DNA of 64,000 nt from Acanthochromis polyacanthus (GCF_021347895.1 NC_067116.1:38459677-38523676); one strand, 5' to 3'; positions 24,781 through 39,500 are shown, counted from the first letter of the stretch. The notes: generated by a model not told the origin, from the letters alone. A program made the numbers and translations.

Positions 24781-27300
24781 TCTTCACTCAGATAGTAGAT
24801 AGAAGTGCAGTAAGACAATAAATAGAGAATTTATGAACAGTTGTTCAAATGCAAAAACACTATTATGATGAAATTCTTTTGGTAAACTGGGAAAGTTGTG
24901 TGTTGTTCTGCTCTGTGTTTCCTGGTCTAAATTACTTGTTTCTTTCATGACCCCTTGCACACTCTTAAAACCACCAGGCAGCAACCAGGGAACAATAACC
25001 CTATTAGCGAGCACTGCTGGACGTGCTTTCAATGCATAATAAGGTTTTGAGATCATTTTGTTCTTTCAAAGTGAGGCCCTGGTCCACAGGCATGCGGATA
25101 GTAAACAGAGTGTGTATTAAAAGAGTTACCGGTGTGCTTTCCTGCTTCATGTTATCAATGAACCAATAAATTCTGCTTCCTTTTATTGTTAGCAATATGG
25201 GCGTATTTCCTCCACATTGTATGGCTTCTCTCCTCAGGGATTCATTTTCAAAGGCCTTTAATCTGAGGGGATTGTTGTTACGGACAGAACATTGGTGTAG
25301 CTGCAAGACAAATTAATACATTTGACTTTACATTGTGAATTTGTTGATTCATATTCATTTTTTCTCACAACATCGTGGTTGATGTGAAATGTTTGTGCCT
25401 TGTAATGACATACCTGGGAGTATGGCAAACTCATTTAATGTTTGGTTTTTATAGGTTCAGCGGTACTGCAATTGCAATTCCATGTCTAGAGCTACCATTT
25501 AGCACTTTAAATTGTGAATATGTAGGTCTGAAAATTTTTCTGGTGTTAGAATTTGAATTTAGATTTTGTGATGCTGCAAAAAAAAGTCTTGTAACAGAGT
25601 GAGAACATAGGAAACAAAAACTAGTTAAAATGTTGGCAGCATTCTTTAATTTTAGAAAACCGTTACTATCATAGCACTTTGGGAATACCTGGGTAATAAA
25701 CTTTAAATATACTCCACTGAATTGTAAATTTTAGTCTGGCTACTCAACACACTGTCTTTTGGCTCTAATACACTTTGCTATATCACTTTTTCTTTCACAA
25801 GTCTCTGTTTTAGTTACATATACTGTTAGCATTTCAGTTGTTCTCTCATATTCAAAGTCCAGCTGTGGTCTTTAGTTTGTATATATGGTCACATTGGCTT
25901 CTCTGCAAAAGAGTCGAGATGTTTGGTGTGCAGGGCGGGATGAGTTTCTTCTGTGTGGATTAGATTACTAAGAAAGGGTTTGCATCTTCTGATTTTGTCT
26001 CAGATTGCTAAAGACTGAGCCTACACTCTTATAAGCACCCAACATTTCAGTCCAGGAGGAGGAATCTTGATGATTTGCTGTGTTAATACTGCAAACATTT
26101 CCCTGCATACATTGGCTCAATATATGCACTCAGACACTGGCTGAGAAACTTATTGAGCCTGACTATGGAATATTTGTTTTTTAATTTTAAATCTAAAAGG
26201 TGTGACTGAGTAGGGATTTTTGCTTCTGGTTTTTCAATTTTATTGAAATGCATTGCACATATTCAGGTTAAAGACAATTCTGTAAACAAAAACATAATAT
26301 AATAAAAAAATATGACACTAGTATCTCAAAAACACTTTTAAAGCACTTGTAGATGAGTAAAATTACCATACTATTAAGATAACAAACAACTAATCATGAA
26401 GAAAATGATTGTGCCAGAAAAAAATGATATAAGACATGCATAGCCTAAAATGTAGATAACCAGTAAATATAAGTATATGTGACTGAAATAAAATAAGGCC
26501 AGAATAGTAAAAAATAATGCCAGCAATTATACTAAGGTAGTAAGTAGCATCACTTATGTAATAATAAAATATTGCACATGAAAATGAATTAGTGCACCTG
26601 AAAAATAAGATTGAAGTGAAATATTGCACATTACAGTGACTGTGTTGTACATGAAAGTGAAATACTGCATATGTAATCAAATGTTGCACATTGCAAAGAA
26701 ATGATGCATATAAAATTCAAATATTACACCTTACAAATGAAGTATGAAATACATTATGATGACATAAACTTTATTGATACTTCACCAGAAAAAAAATACA
26801 TTATAGGTGCTACATACAGATGAGGGATGGCAATGACAAAAAAATACAAGGCTGAAAATAAACATATAATAAAGGTGTCATGAAGACAATGGATAAGGCA
26901 TGATGAATTTAAATATGGATACACACACATATGACATGAGGAATTTACATATGTAGAGGTATGTCATGGGAGATACTGTAACTACATTTCTGTTATTGTA
27001 GTTTAATATGTGATGGAAAGAAAAGACCAGTGTTAACATGACGTTATTAGACATTATGAGCTGTGTGAGAAAAAAACGAGTTTAAGCCTGCTTAAGAAGT
27101 GTTAATTTGTTGATTGATGTAGAAGAGTTGTAAAGAGAGAACACAGTTTTTCATTTTGTTGTCATGGGGAGCAAACTCTGATCATTTTCAAAGAGCTGTA
27201 GTTGATATGTTTTTCCCCCAAAGTAAATAAGAATATGTACTTAATTTAAGAGGCTTAAGTAAAATCTTTGTAAAATATATGGCGGTAAATATAAACAATC
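24781..27300. other. Intergenic DNA between rnf126 and bsg
   Basis: AT-rich and without a supported gene. A degenerate AATATTGCACAT-type repeat lies near 26560-26740, and a possible LINE tail in reverse follows it. Confidence 0.55.
26560..26880 (-). repeat. Possible LINE 3' end in reverse, with TATTGCAC repeats
   Basis: Degenerate repeats of AATATTGCACAT are followed by 'acataaactttattgatact', which looks like the reverse complement of the 3' end of fish L2/Rex1-type LINEs. It is strongly decayed and no coding sequence remains. Confidence 0.3.
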
Positions 27301-27338
27301 TAATTTGTGTGACCTATCCACGCCCCTAAGCAAACGTC

Positions 27339-27443
27339 ATGCGTACGTGCCTATCGGGGCGTGTGCGTGTGGTGCAACTAGAGGACGAGCAGCTCCAGCC
27401 GGCTCAGAGTCGAAACATTCAGCCCCTTCATACCGCTGTCTGA
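27339..27443 (+). other. Candidate upstream reading frame of bsg
   Basis: ATG at 27339 opens a frame of 34 codons closing with TGA at 27441-27443, 84 bases before the basigin start and in a CG-richer stretch. It matters only if transcription starts upstream of 27339, which the sequence does not establish. Confidence 0.3.
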
Positions 27444-27526
27444 AGACCACACGAAAAACCAAGAGGGAGAAGATTCAGAAGACGAAGCTCAACGTTGCTT
27501 TATAAGTCGACGACCTAGCATCGACC

Positions 27527-27590
27527 ATGAAGTTACTGTGGGCTGTCAGTGCCCTTCTGCTCAGCTGTTGGCGAACCGATGCGTCCACAG
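27527..27590 (+). CDS. bsg: bsg exon 1: signal peptide
   Basis: 64 nt from ATG to donor GTAACA, ending in phase 1. Encodes [15 protein letters not shown] and the cleavage region. Confidence 0.92.
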
Positions 27591-30500
27591 GTAACAATTT
27601 TGTGTCAGCCATGTTGGTTTGAAGATGTAGACTTTGCCCTCAGTACGAACATTAACAAAATGTTTTCTTCGGGGACTGCGCTATGTGAATGTTAAGACAT
27701 TTTATGGTTTTCGACGTCGAATACTGTGTCCTAGACGTGCTACTCTACAGTAAACACGGTTAGCAAGAAACAAACAGGCCACTGTTGTTGCCGATAGTGT
27801 TAGCTCCATTAGGCGTAGCATTGTTGTTAGCGAAACATATTTTGCTAATTTGCGGTCAAGAAATCCCCTCTGTCTGTTTCTTGACGGCAGTTAGACCAAA
27901 TTAATGTAGAAAACCATCTGTTTTTCGGATCCTCCTTCGAGTGTTAGCGTTTTACAGAAAGATATTGTAATTTCTGCTAGCAAATTTAATGGGACACGTG
28001 ATGCCGACTGTTAATTTATACCCTATTGTTGTCACGGACTGTGTGAACTCGCAGTTGCGTAACATTTAAAATGGTTGATTACCATTCGTAGTTAGGTTAA
28101 ATATTGTTTTAACCCGCCCTGTTTCCATCTACCAAAACCATCTAAATGGTAAAATAATCTTGTTTTTTTTTATCGTTTAGTGATTATCTTGCTCTGTCTA
28201 AATGGCAATCAGTTGTTTTTGATTAGGAGTCTGTAAAGCCAGTCAGCTTTGCGTGTCTTAGCAGTCACAGTTGAGCATGTTTGAAGCTGAATTGTAGTCG
28301 AGCAACTCAACAGCTTTCAACATTGCAGTGTTATTAGACAAGACGGATAAGAAATTGCTTCGATACATTTATTTCATGCTGAGTTGTAACCCTGATCATG
28401 TTGATCCAAGCTGAGTCATTTTCCTGTCTGTGTTTCTTCACCATAAGACAGTTAAGATAAATGGGCAAGTACATGCACTGACTTAATGTGTTGTGCAAAT
28501 ATGGACTTCACTTTATTTTTTGTTTCCCACAAGCCTAAGTATAGCTTTAATTTTATCGAGTTGCTCCCATAGTTGGATTGTTTGTGAATGTCATATGCAC
28601 GTTAAACAAACATATCTCAGAAGCCCTCATGCCACTTGTTGTTTTCCGCTTTGGTAATACGTGCTCTATAGTACATCAGGGGTAAAATTCTATTTCCGTA
28701 GAGTTTCAGCTTCTTTTCCAGCTTTAACTATACCATAAAGTAGGTTACAAAGCAGACAGGTAGATAAGGCTGCTCTGTGTTTGAAAAGAGGCTCCTAAAA
28801 GCAAACAGACCTGTTTTTTCACATATTGGGTACCTGTTGTTCAGTTCAAGTAATTTGGCAAATGGTGGTGAATACGGACTCATTTTGTTATTGTCCACCA
28901 TTTTGAGACTCCAGCTGCTTAACCTGCTCTCACTTAAATTATCCTTTCATGATAAAAGCCTGCAGCTCTCAACAATGGCAGTGATGATTGCACTTTTTTT
29001 CCCATCTGTAACAGTTGACATCCTTTAAATAGCAATGACAAATCTGTACTGGTCTATCACAGTTAAATGGTTGCAATGAACAAAGTGAGCTACTTGATAA
29101 GTGCACTCTGGATATATAGACATAGAAAGTTAGTTGCTTTGGATAACTTAGCATCTAATGGATTTATGTGGGCTGTATGAGACGAGAGGTTCTCTCGTCA
29201 GTTGTTTATTTCCATACAGTGACCTTGACTAGATAATACGTGGCTGAAATGACAGCTTGAAATGGCCTGTTTAAACATCAGTGTGATTGTTTCCCAGTTC
29301 ATCACGTTGAAACCATTTGCATCTATCTTCTATTGGGAAGCAAAATGCATTGTGCTCGCCTTTCCTATTCCGCTTGACAATGTTCTTGTATTTGTTGCAT
29401 GAGTGTTGAAAGTAGCCTGAGGATTACAAATTTCAATCTGTGAAAAGATCTTTGTCTTTTCAGCAAATTCCTACTTGAGTTGTTAATTTTCAACCAGCTT
29501 GTTGAATGAAAAGGGAGGACAAACTTCGTATGAATAAGATAAAGCATGTATGCCCATAGTGTTGGCTTCTTTTGCCAACAAATTTCATGACATTTTTCAG
29601 GCCAGTCCGGTTGCATTGTTCAGGCCATTTCACTTGCTGTTTACCACACGTAAATGTCAAATACTCACTTGGAAATTTGACCTTTGAAAGGGCTCTAAGC
29701 ACAATGAGCAGATTCTCGTGTTATAGGGCAGAGGGTTAAAGGCAGTGAATTACACTGTCAAGATTCATGTCATTTACATTTAATAAGAGCTGGGATTTCA
29801 GCCTAGACTGTATTTAATCTTGAACTTCCATGCAGCATGTGCTGTGAAGGTGACCTTTTTGTGAGTATGGGGAAGCCATACTAAGCTGTGAATGTTACAC
29901 GATATACATGTGGAGGCTGGGGATCTTGTTGACATGTTCACATTTATGTGTCTTTAGTTGGATCTTTTATTGCTATTTGCTAAATACTTTAAAGGAAAAT
30001 GAAAACTCAACATGACTATCCCCAAAATCTGACCCATCTAAGGAAGAAAATGTAGAAGAGGTTTCTTTTGTGCTTACAAATAGGGGTGCTTGGTATTTCA
30101 GTTGTATTTGGTGTTATTTCAGTGTTGTTTCTAAAACAAGGGGAACGTGCTTGTTCTATGAAGTGGCCAAACAATTCCACTCTGCCTGCTATGGACATGT
30201 AAAGCTGGAATACCTGGAGGAGAAGAAATATTTTTCAAAGTCAATCCATCAAAATACGAAGGATATACCATACTTTGGAAACGTGTTCCACAGTTTAATT
30301 ATAAATGGTGACACCTGATCCATCAGCCATGGATTCACACTGGGTATTAAAACAACTTTTGTTTTCTCAACTGTGTCCACAACTTGATCTGAAAATGCTC
30401 TTTAAGTAGGCTGGCTGCCTTGACAACAGATATGAAGCACCCCAGGTCTCAGGAATTGGTACCAGGCTCTTGTTGCACCAACACTACTGCTACTCCCTTT

Positions 30501-33500
30501 GGCAAGGGCTGCACCTGTAGCTTTTCTTGAGTTAGTATTAAGAGGTGGAGAGAAGTGACCTTTCAACTAGCTGGGCGGTTGTTTTATTTTTATTTTCTCC
30601 TCAAGAATGTGGTCATGCTGTATATACAGCATTTACGCCCGGCTGAGATCAAATGCAGTAAAAGCCTGACTCCCTCCAAAGGTGGTTGGGTTGATCCGAT
30701 CACATTGAGATTCCAGTGCACTCTGAACTGATTTACATCTTAAGGTGTTGCCAGAAAATAAGTCTCCTGACACTCATCCATACACACAGAAGCAGGATTT
30801 TACAACCTAATCAAAGACGCCAACATGCCATGGAACACTCTGATTATTTTTCTATAGGCTTAGAATTTTAAAAATCTTTATTACTTTTCATACGCTTGCA
30901 TTTCTTTTAAAATAGTTTGTGCAACACCTAAAAAAATAAATCACTTAGGAATTTTTTTCTTTAAAAAAAAGAAAAAAGAAGAAGCTAGCTTGTGTTGACC
31001 TAGTTTACCACAGTGACCACTGTAATTCAAACTTGGCTCAGCAGACAAACTCTATCAGCCCAAAATGCTTGGTGCATTTTTCATGCATTTTGATTTGATT
31101 TTGTAATGTGAAATGTTTTTTCCATCTCAGCATCATCTGCTTTTCTCTTCATGTTCTGTTTCACTCATTACATGCTGTCTTAATTCCATGGGAATGCTAT
31201 TGTATGCTTTTAATGTTTTGTTATTGTCATTGTTCTTTTTTGTTTTGTTTTTTTTGTGTTTGTTATTCCTGCCTTTAGGGATGTCTTGATCAAGCTCTTT
31301 TGGCAACAAGCCCAGCCTGTATCCAAAGTCTTTATATTATTCTGGCAACACCTTTTTTTAAGATAGTTAAGCAAGAAACAAAAACTGTTAAGTATGTTTT
31401 GTCAAGGTAGGATTTTTCTGAAAGGGTGTTGTAAATGAGTTTAGTTAGAAAAGTATATTAAATTGAGCATGATACTGCACTCATAAGCTTGGTTCATCCC
31501 TAACTGCCTTCTAATTTGCATTTAATATATTTACATCAATTGGTCAGCGTACCGAGAGTGATCAGAACAATTGCCAAAATAACTGGGTGATAGTGCTGCT
31601 CTGATCTATGCCTTTTCTATGTGCTTACGTTCATATTTTCATTTCATTTGTGTTTTATTAACTATTTTTTTTCTCTTTCCTGTTTGCTTGTCTTTTCTGT
31701 TTCCATTATTGCATTTAATCATCAATCCATGAAATCGCCCTGTTTGCTTTAAACCCACCACATTCAAAATTTCTTAAAATCTGTTTGCTGGGCTGACTGT
31801 TAATGGTGCTCAGCGGGTTTTACCAAGTCTCCCCTGTCTCAGATGAAGTTGATCGATGACAATGCAGAGCTGCACTGCGAGGTAATAGGGAACCCCATCC
31901 CTGAGGTGCAGTGGTGGTTCGTAGAGGGTGAAGAGCCCAATGAGACCTTCACACAGCTGTTTGACGGAGCACGGAATGACCGTGTACAAATAAATGCCAC
32001 ATATGTAGCACATGCCACTAGCACCATTCACCTCACTAGCCTCACCCTCGACGACTCAGGCACATACGAGTGCCGTGCTTCCAACGACCCTGACCGCAAT
32101 GAACTGAAGAAGACGCCAAAAATCAAGTGGATCCGCTCGCAGGCAAACATTATTGTGATTGAAAGTGAGTGGCAGAAGAAGCACGAGGAGGCTCCAGTCG
32201 AAACATTCGACTGTTATCTCCTCATTAGTGAAGCCCTGGGCATTCAACTCCCGTTGCACCCAGCTGCCATGTTTCCCGGCCCAGTACCCTCTCCATCCTA
32301 CTTCACCCAGTACACAGTCTCCCTCTTTCCTCAAAAGCTCCAAGGTTGTTCCGTAGTAGAATTTGAACCTGGTCATGAAGCATGGCTGGGCTGCTTCCTA
32401 GTCCTGTATTACCCGAGAGAATACGTCTTCAATCTGATGCCTTTTTTTCCCCTTGTGTCAAGGCTTAGAAAACCTCATAGGCTTTCTTGCATATAATACT
32501 GGCCATAAGGTTGGAAATTTGCAAATGGCTCCTGCAGCAACGTTTTTGTGTATGAACCAAATATAATATTTAGTTAATTTGACTAATGGGAGTCAAAGAA
32601 AGACAAAAAGGGGTGTCAGATTTCTTCATTAGTGTTTCTTCTCGGTAGATATTGATGTTGCTAGCATTTTCCTTAATTAATACTAACATTGACGATGCCC
32701 CTTTTGTTAATGCTTGTAGACCATTCCTGTGGCTAACAGCCTACTGAACTGTAGGCACAGAAGATGGCAACTCATTTTTAAAGATACATATTTCAGCCAT
32801 GGGGCATCTTTCTGCCTTGTGGCCCAGTATTATGTTTACAAGAATTGGTCAGTTTCTACACTCAATTAAAGCAAAACTACTTTAATTTAAATGCATTGCT
32901 TTAGTGTTTCCTTTTAGTCATGTGATTGGCATTAAAATTGCCGATTAATTGTATCTGCCTGTTGTTGCTTCTTCTGCATGTGTTTTTTAAAGGATCTTTT
33001 CCCTACAACCTTTTGTAGTTACTGTATATATTACCTTCCCAGTACATGTCCTATTCTTCCTCCCTTTTACCATTGACGTGGCTCCCCATTTTGGGGAGCT
33101 CTTTCCACCTTTCTTGGAAAGTTCTGTGAATTTCTACAGAACTTGTGGTCATGTCACATTGTGTTTTTGGTTAAATTTGTGAAGTGGATGTTTTGTTTTC
33201 CTTCCCAGACTTTGTAAGTTGATGGAACTTGTTAGTTCTTACTTGACTAGCCAACACTGAACAGTTGTTTTAACAACAAAAAAACAAAACGCCAAAATGT
33301 ATTCCTGCTGACAGTAAGATTATGATAACTAACTAGGCAGTGATGTACTGTACTTTACTTGTATATACTTGTAAACTGTTTGGCACATCAATGAGCATGA
33401 AATTGTCATGGTACATGATTTGCACTTTGACATTTCACTTTGTAAGATTGTTTTTCTTTTTTCTAAAGACAGCGGTTGAGTGTTGGAACAAAATGTAACT

Positions 33501-36500
33501 TAAACTATAAAAAATGCATCCATTCATCATGATGCTTTTCAAGGCAAGACTTAATTTTCAGTGTCTGAGGACATTAATGTTAAAATCATTATTGACATAC
33601 AAGCGTGTAAAAATGTCTAACCATCATTTTACCCCATGTTAAAAGATGATAATTTATGTTCCCGCCTCTTTCTACCTTAAGCTCCAAACATCATTACCGA
33701 GCCTCATGAGGTCAGCAACCAAACCTCTGCGGTGCTCAGCTGCAACTTGACCGACTCCAGCCTTCCCATCAAGGGTTCCTACTGGACACTCAATGGCAAT
33801 ATCCTTGAGGATTCCGTATCTGCTGATGCCAGTCCATTCACAACTCGCCGGTAAGTATTTACATTCACTCAGTACTGTTCCATGGTGTGCCGCAATGAGC
33901 TATTTTGTTGATATTTTAGTGTACGGTGGGCATACAGATGCAAAACGGGTCTGAGAACAAAAGCTGACCTAGAGCAATGACAGAGTACAGGGATGGTCAA
34001 AATGTAGAAAGAGGACAGGATGTAAATACATTAGTAGTTAGTGAATGGTTTGCATGTAGGTACTTAACAATGATCAAACGTAAGGAGATCGAAAGGCCTG
34101 GCAAAGAACAAAGAAGGTGATGAGATTAAAGTTTCAGAACACTAGGGGGTAGGAGATTGTGTCCAGACGTCACATGTGGATTCAGAGCCGTTGATGTTTT
34201 CCAACACTATAGCAGAGAACAGTTGTTATTCATCAATTGTATACATTTGTTAGGTGTGTTCTTCCTGACTGATAAGGCCAAAGACTTTTTTTTTTTTCCT
34301 GAGAGGCCTGTTATGTACTTGATTCAATTAAAAAATTGGCATCACTGAGGGAATGAACCATACAAGTAAATTCACTTCTAAGTGTTCCATACACTCAAGA
34401 CCGAGCATCTTTTGCATAGAGAACATTTAAGAGTTAATTTGCCAATAAGATAGCTATGTTGGCTTTGCATGTCTTGCTGTAGCCTTTCTGTCTCCTGTCT
34501 CCTTTGTTCCAGCTCTTATGCTGTCCATTTCTCTGGCTGTGTTTGGACACTATATTGCCATCTTTATCTTTTAATGTTCTCTCTTTGCATGTTGTCTTTT
34601 GCATGTACACCATCCCTCCCCCTCTCTCCCTTTACTCCCTCCCTCCCTGACTGCCTCCATTAGCAGCAGAGCTAGGGGCATGGTTCGGGCATTCACTGCT
34701 CTTGATTAGCAGAGAGATGGAGTGTGCAGACGTGCAGCTTTGCCGGTAGTCTTGGCAGCAGGGATAAGCGCCCCTAGCAGTGTGCTCACTTGGGCTGACC
34801 TTAATTCCCCATTAGGGAGAGAAGGCAGGACTGTACAGGACAGTAGCACCAAACAAAAGTGGGATTGTGATTAAGAGGGGGAAATTTGGAATGTGTGTTG
34901 GATGGACAAGCAGCATTAGTTCTACCTCCAGCTGTTGCACGTAAACAGGATTGCACTGTGAATTGTTTGCTTAGCGAAGTGGTAACCTGATAATAGCTTC
35001 AGCTTTGATCACTAGTCACCTGCTACACGTTAGATGCTGAGGCTCAGAGGAAACCAATACATTTGATTTTGTTACAGATTAATTTTGTGTGGATTAGGGC
35101 TGCACCTAACGACGCGTCGACGAGTCGTCTGAGCACGATACGTCATCAAAAGCGGAAGTGAGCGCGCAATGCAACAGAAATTCCCTTCCGACCGGAGCGC
35201 GGAACACGGACGAACGTCGGCGCAACATCGTGCATGTATTATGTATGCATGATGCAGCGTGGATGTCCGTGTTTAGGTACAGCTGTATAGTAAACGCATC
35301 CATGTTTACGATAGAATGCGGACATCCGCGCTGCATCGTGCATACATAATACATGCACGATGTCGCGCCGACGTTCGTCCGCGCTCCGGTCGGAAGGGAA
35401 TTTCAGTTGCATTGCGCGCTCACTTCCGCTTTTGATGATGTATCGTGCTCAGACGACTCGTCGACGTGTCGTTAGGTGCAGCCCTAGTGTGGATTGTTAA
35501 TTAACAGGCCTCATTTGTTTTTTCTTTCCTTAGTTTGGACAAGATCACCCACAGTAATAGTGGAAAGTATGAATGTGTGTTCAAGACTGAGCCACAAGTG
35601 AAGCAGATGATCGAAGTCAAAAGTAAGTATACAAATATCTCACAGTAAAGTTGTTTTTAGTGTCAGTGGTCATTTAAATCATGTTTTATCTAACATGGGG
35701 TGCAAATGTTTTGTTTTTATAGTAACTAATTATGTTGTCTGTAGATTAAAGGATATGCTTTAGATTATATTTGACTTTCAGGTGTTCATACCGATGACTG
35801 ATAGTGATCACATCTACTGGGACTCTATGGCTGTTCATTACATTACATTACAGCTTTATTTTCATTAATGAATGGATCATCTCTTCTGGTCTGTCTTCTG
35901 TTTGTGTTGTTTTTTGTTGTTGTTTTGTCTTTGCATATAAGGAATATCTGTAAGAGCTGCAAACTCTGTCTCACCTGCACATGAGAACAGTCACGTGATA
36001 GTTCGATGTTGGCTTTAAATTAATTTTTACATCATAGGAATATTTAAAAAATAAAACAATATTGTGTGAATCAATTAAATAATAATATATTTGTTATTAT
36101 TTGGCCTAAATTTATGTTGAGTTGCTTCTTCTTCTTCCAGGACAAACATTTTAGATTAGTTTGTTATTTAATTCACAATCTGTAATATATTCTGAATGTG
36201 TTTCTCTTCTTTATATAGCACTCCCCCATGTTGTTGCCTACAAGCACTCTGAGCATGGAAATGAGAATGACAAAGGTGTGATGGTCTGTGTGGCTCATGG
36301 CCATCCACTGCCCACTGACTGGGGCTGGTTCAAAGAGGAAGATAGCAGCCGTAGGGTATGTGTCTCTTAGGCTATGAATTGAACATTTTAAATCAGTTGT
36401 ATCTATGTAATGCAAAAGCACAGAATATGTTACCTCAGTGCACTTTACATTGTCAAGTCAAGACCATACATTATCAAAGAGAGAAAACCAGCAATTTTCC

Positions 36501-39500
36501 ATTGAGTGAGCATTTGGTGACGGCGAGGAGGAAAAAACTCCCACATAACGGGAAGAAACTGCAGGCAAGACCAGACTCAGTGAATTTGTCTATCTGTGTC
36601 AGGAGAAAATGAACAGCAAGAAACAAACAGTTTACCAACAAACACTGGGCAGGTAAGAAATATGCAGCCAGAGATACCTGTGAAAAGGTACAGGGAGAGA
36701 GAGAGAGGATCAAGAACAAACTACAGCAGCAAACTTATTTTAGCCCCTTTAACCCTTTAAGCTTCAGTCAATTCCAGCCGTTTTCAGTACAAAAAATCGC
36801 TAATATTCTATTTTTAAATAAAAAAATTACGAAAAATACGGGGAATATTGGACGGGCATCACGAGGTGCATTTCTGCCCCCACTCTGAGACTGGACAGGG
36901 ACAGAGAGCTCACCGGTAAACAACATGGCGGAGGTGTCTGTCTGTACGTTAACACACGTTGGTGCTCCACCGTTGTTGTGAGGGAGAAACTGTGCTCTCC
37001 AGACATTGAACTCTTGGCTGTTTCGCTGCGCCCTTACTACCTACCTAGAGAGTTTCCACAGCTTTTTGTTATTCTGGTTTACATCCATCCCAAAGCTAAT
37101 GCCGCCACTGCCACAGAACATATCATGAACTCACTGGACAACCTGGAACGCATCTCCCCCGACTCACCTAAGTTTATCCTCGGTGATTTCAATCACTGCT
37201 CCCCTGGGAAAGCCCTGAAAGGTTTTCAGCAGTACATAACATGCACCACACGCCTGGGGAAGACGTTGGACAAATGCTATGGGTCAGTTCCAGATGCATA
37301 CAGGTCTGTTGCTCTCCCCCCTCTAGGCTCTGCTGACCACAGTACTGTTCTACTCATTCCAGCATACATCCCCATTATACGGAAAGCCAATAAAATCATC
37401 TGCAACATCAAGCAGTGGACCAAAGACAGCATTCTTGCCCTACAAGGATGCTTTGAGTCCACAGACTGGGATAACTTTTTAATCCCCTCCAATAACATCA
37501 GTGAACAGGTCGACACCATCTCTTCCTACATCTCTTTCTGTGTGGATAGCATTATCCCCTCCAAAACTGTCACAATATTTCCCAACAATAAACCATGGAT
37601 CACCAAGGAGCTCAAAGAAACCATCAACAAGAAGAAAAGGGTCTTTTTCACTGGCTCTGAATTAGAGAAAAAAGAGGTCAACAGGGAAGTTAAGCGTGCC
37701 ATAAAAGCAGCCAAGCTGAAGTATAAAAACAAAGTTGAGGAAAACTTCACACAGGGGAACCTCCGCTCAGCTTGGCAGGGCTTGAAGAACATGGCTGCTG
37801 TGAACACCACCACCAACTGCAGAAACACCATCCATGTGGACGGTAGCAGCCCTACATCTCTTCCCAACGACCTCAACTCTTTTTACACCAGGTTTGAAAG
37901 AGACAACACCGCACAGCTGGAGGAGATCAGGACCACACTCCAACCCACTGACTGCACACTGACCTTCAACAGAGAGGAGGTGACCAGAGCCCTGAGGAGG
38001 ACTAAAGAGACCAGCTCCCCCGGCCCGGACAACATCTGCGGTCGTGTGCTCAGACACTGTGCAGAACAGCTGGGAGGTGTGTTTCAAACCGTCTTCCAAA
38101 ACTCCCTGGACAGAAATAGAGTTCCTCAGTTGTGGAAACATTCCACAGTCATCCCCATCCCCAAGAAGAGTACAACCAAAGTACTCAATGACTTAAGACC
38201 TGTGGCCCTCACCTCTCTCGTGATGAAGGCAATGGAGAGAATCGTGAAACAACATGTCATCAGAGTAACTAACTCACAGATTGACCCTCTCCAATTCGCT
38301 TATCGTACGAGCAGAGGTGTTGATGATGCCAAAACATTCATTCTGGACACTGTACACCGTCACCTGGAACACCCAAACACTTCAGCAAGACTTCTGTTTG
38401 CTGACTTCTCCTCTGCATTTAACACCCTCCAGCCTCACATCCTGGCTCATAAACTCTCCTCCCGCTTCCACCTGGATAATCAGCTCATCCTGTGGATTCT
38501 GGACTTTTTAACCCACAGATCACAGAGGGTGCGGGTCAACAACACCTTCTCTGATGTACTTCACACCTCCACTGGTTCTCCTCAGGGCTGTGTCCTCTCT
38601 CCGCTTCTCTTCATCCTCTACACTGATGACTGCAGATCCACACAGCCCAACTCCCACCTGGTCAAGTATGCAGACGACACAGTCCTCCTGTCTCTGCTGT
38701 CAGGACCTTCTTGGTCTCACAGCTCAGTCCTCCAGGAGTTTGTGGACTGGTGTGATGACTCTTGTTTGGAGCTGAATGTTAAAAAAACCAAGGAGATGGT
38801 GGTGACCTTCTCCAACAAGCAGATGGCGCTGGCTACAGCCGTCACCACCACCATCCATGGACTGCCTGTTGAGCTTGTGGAGGAGTACAAATATCTGGGC
38901 ACCATCTTTGACAGCCAGCTGAAATTCTCCTCTAACACAGAGGAGATAATCAGGAAATGTCACCAGAGGCAGTATCTCCTAAGGAAACTCAACTCATTTG
39001 GAGTAAATAAGAACATTCTCCAGACATTCTACTACTCCTTCATAGAGAGCACCATTACATTCTCCATCATCTGCTGGTTCTATTCTATCAGCCTCCAGAA
39101 CAGAAACCGCCTGCAGAGGACTGTCACTGTCTGTTCCAAGATCATAGGACTTCCTCTGAGAACTCTATCTGCAGTGTATGAGCACTTAACATGCAGACTG
39201 GCGAACCGGATCATCAGTGACCCCTCACATGCTCTCTTCTCTGCATTTGAGTGGCTTCCTTCTGGTCGACGGCTTCGCTGCCCCGCATGTAGGACACAGA
39301 GGAGAAGGGCCACCTTTGTACCCAGGGCGGTCCAATTACTCAACTCATAACCACAACACCCCCCACCCACTGCCACCACCTCCCACGGACTTTAACACGG
39401 ACCTCGTGAACTTTTCCATTTGCATTTTGCACTCTGCATTTTACATCTGTACTGACTTATTACTGTACCTACCTCATTGCCATTGCAACTATTCTACTTG

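Noticed and set aside
31843..32496. A single 217-codon protein in the bsg Ig0 region
   Set aside because: The Ig similarity stops exactly at the donor GTGAGT at 32165, and the true exon begins before this ATG, at 31814.
35106..35354. Proteins encoded on either strand of the palindromic MITE
   Set aside because: The frames mirror each other because the element is an inverted repeat; there is no homology to any family.
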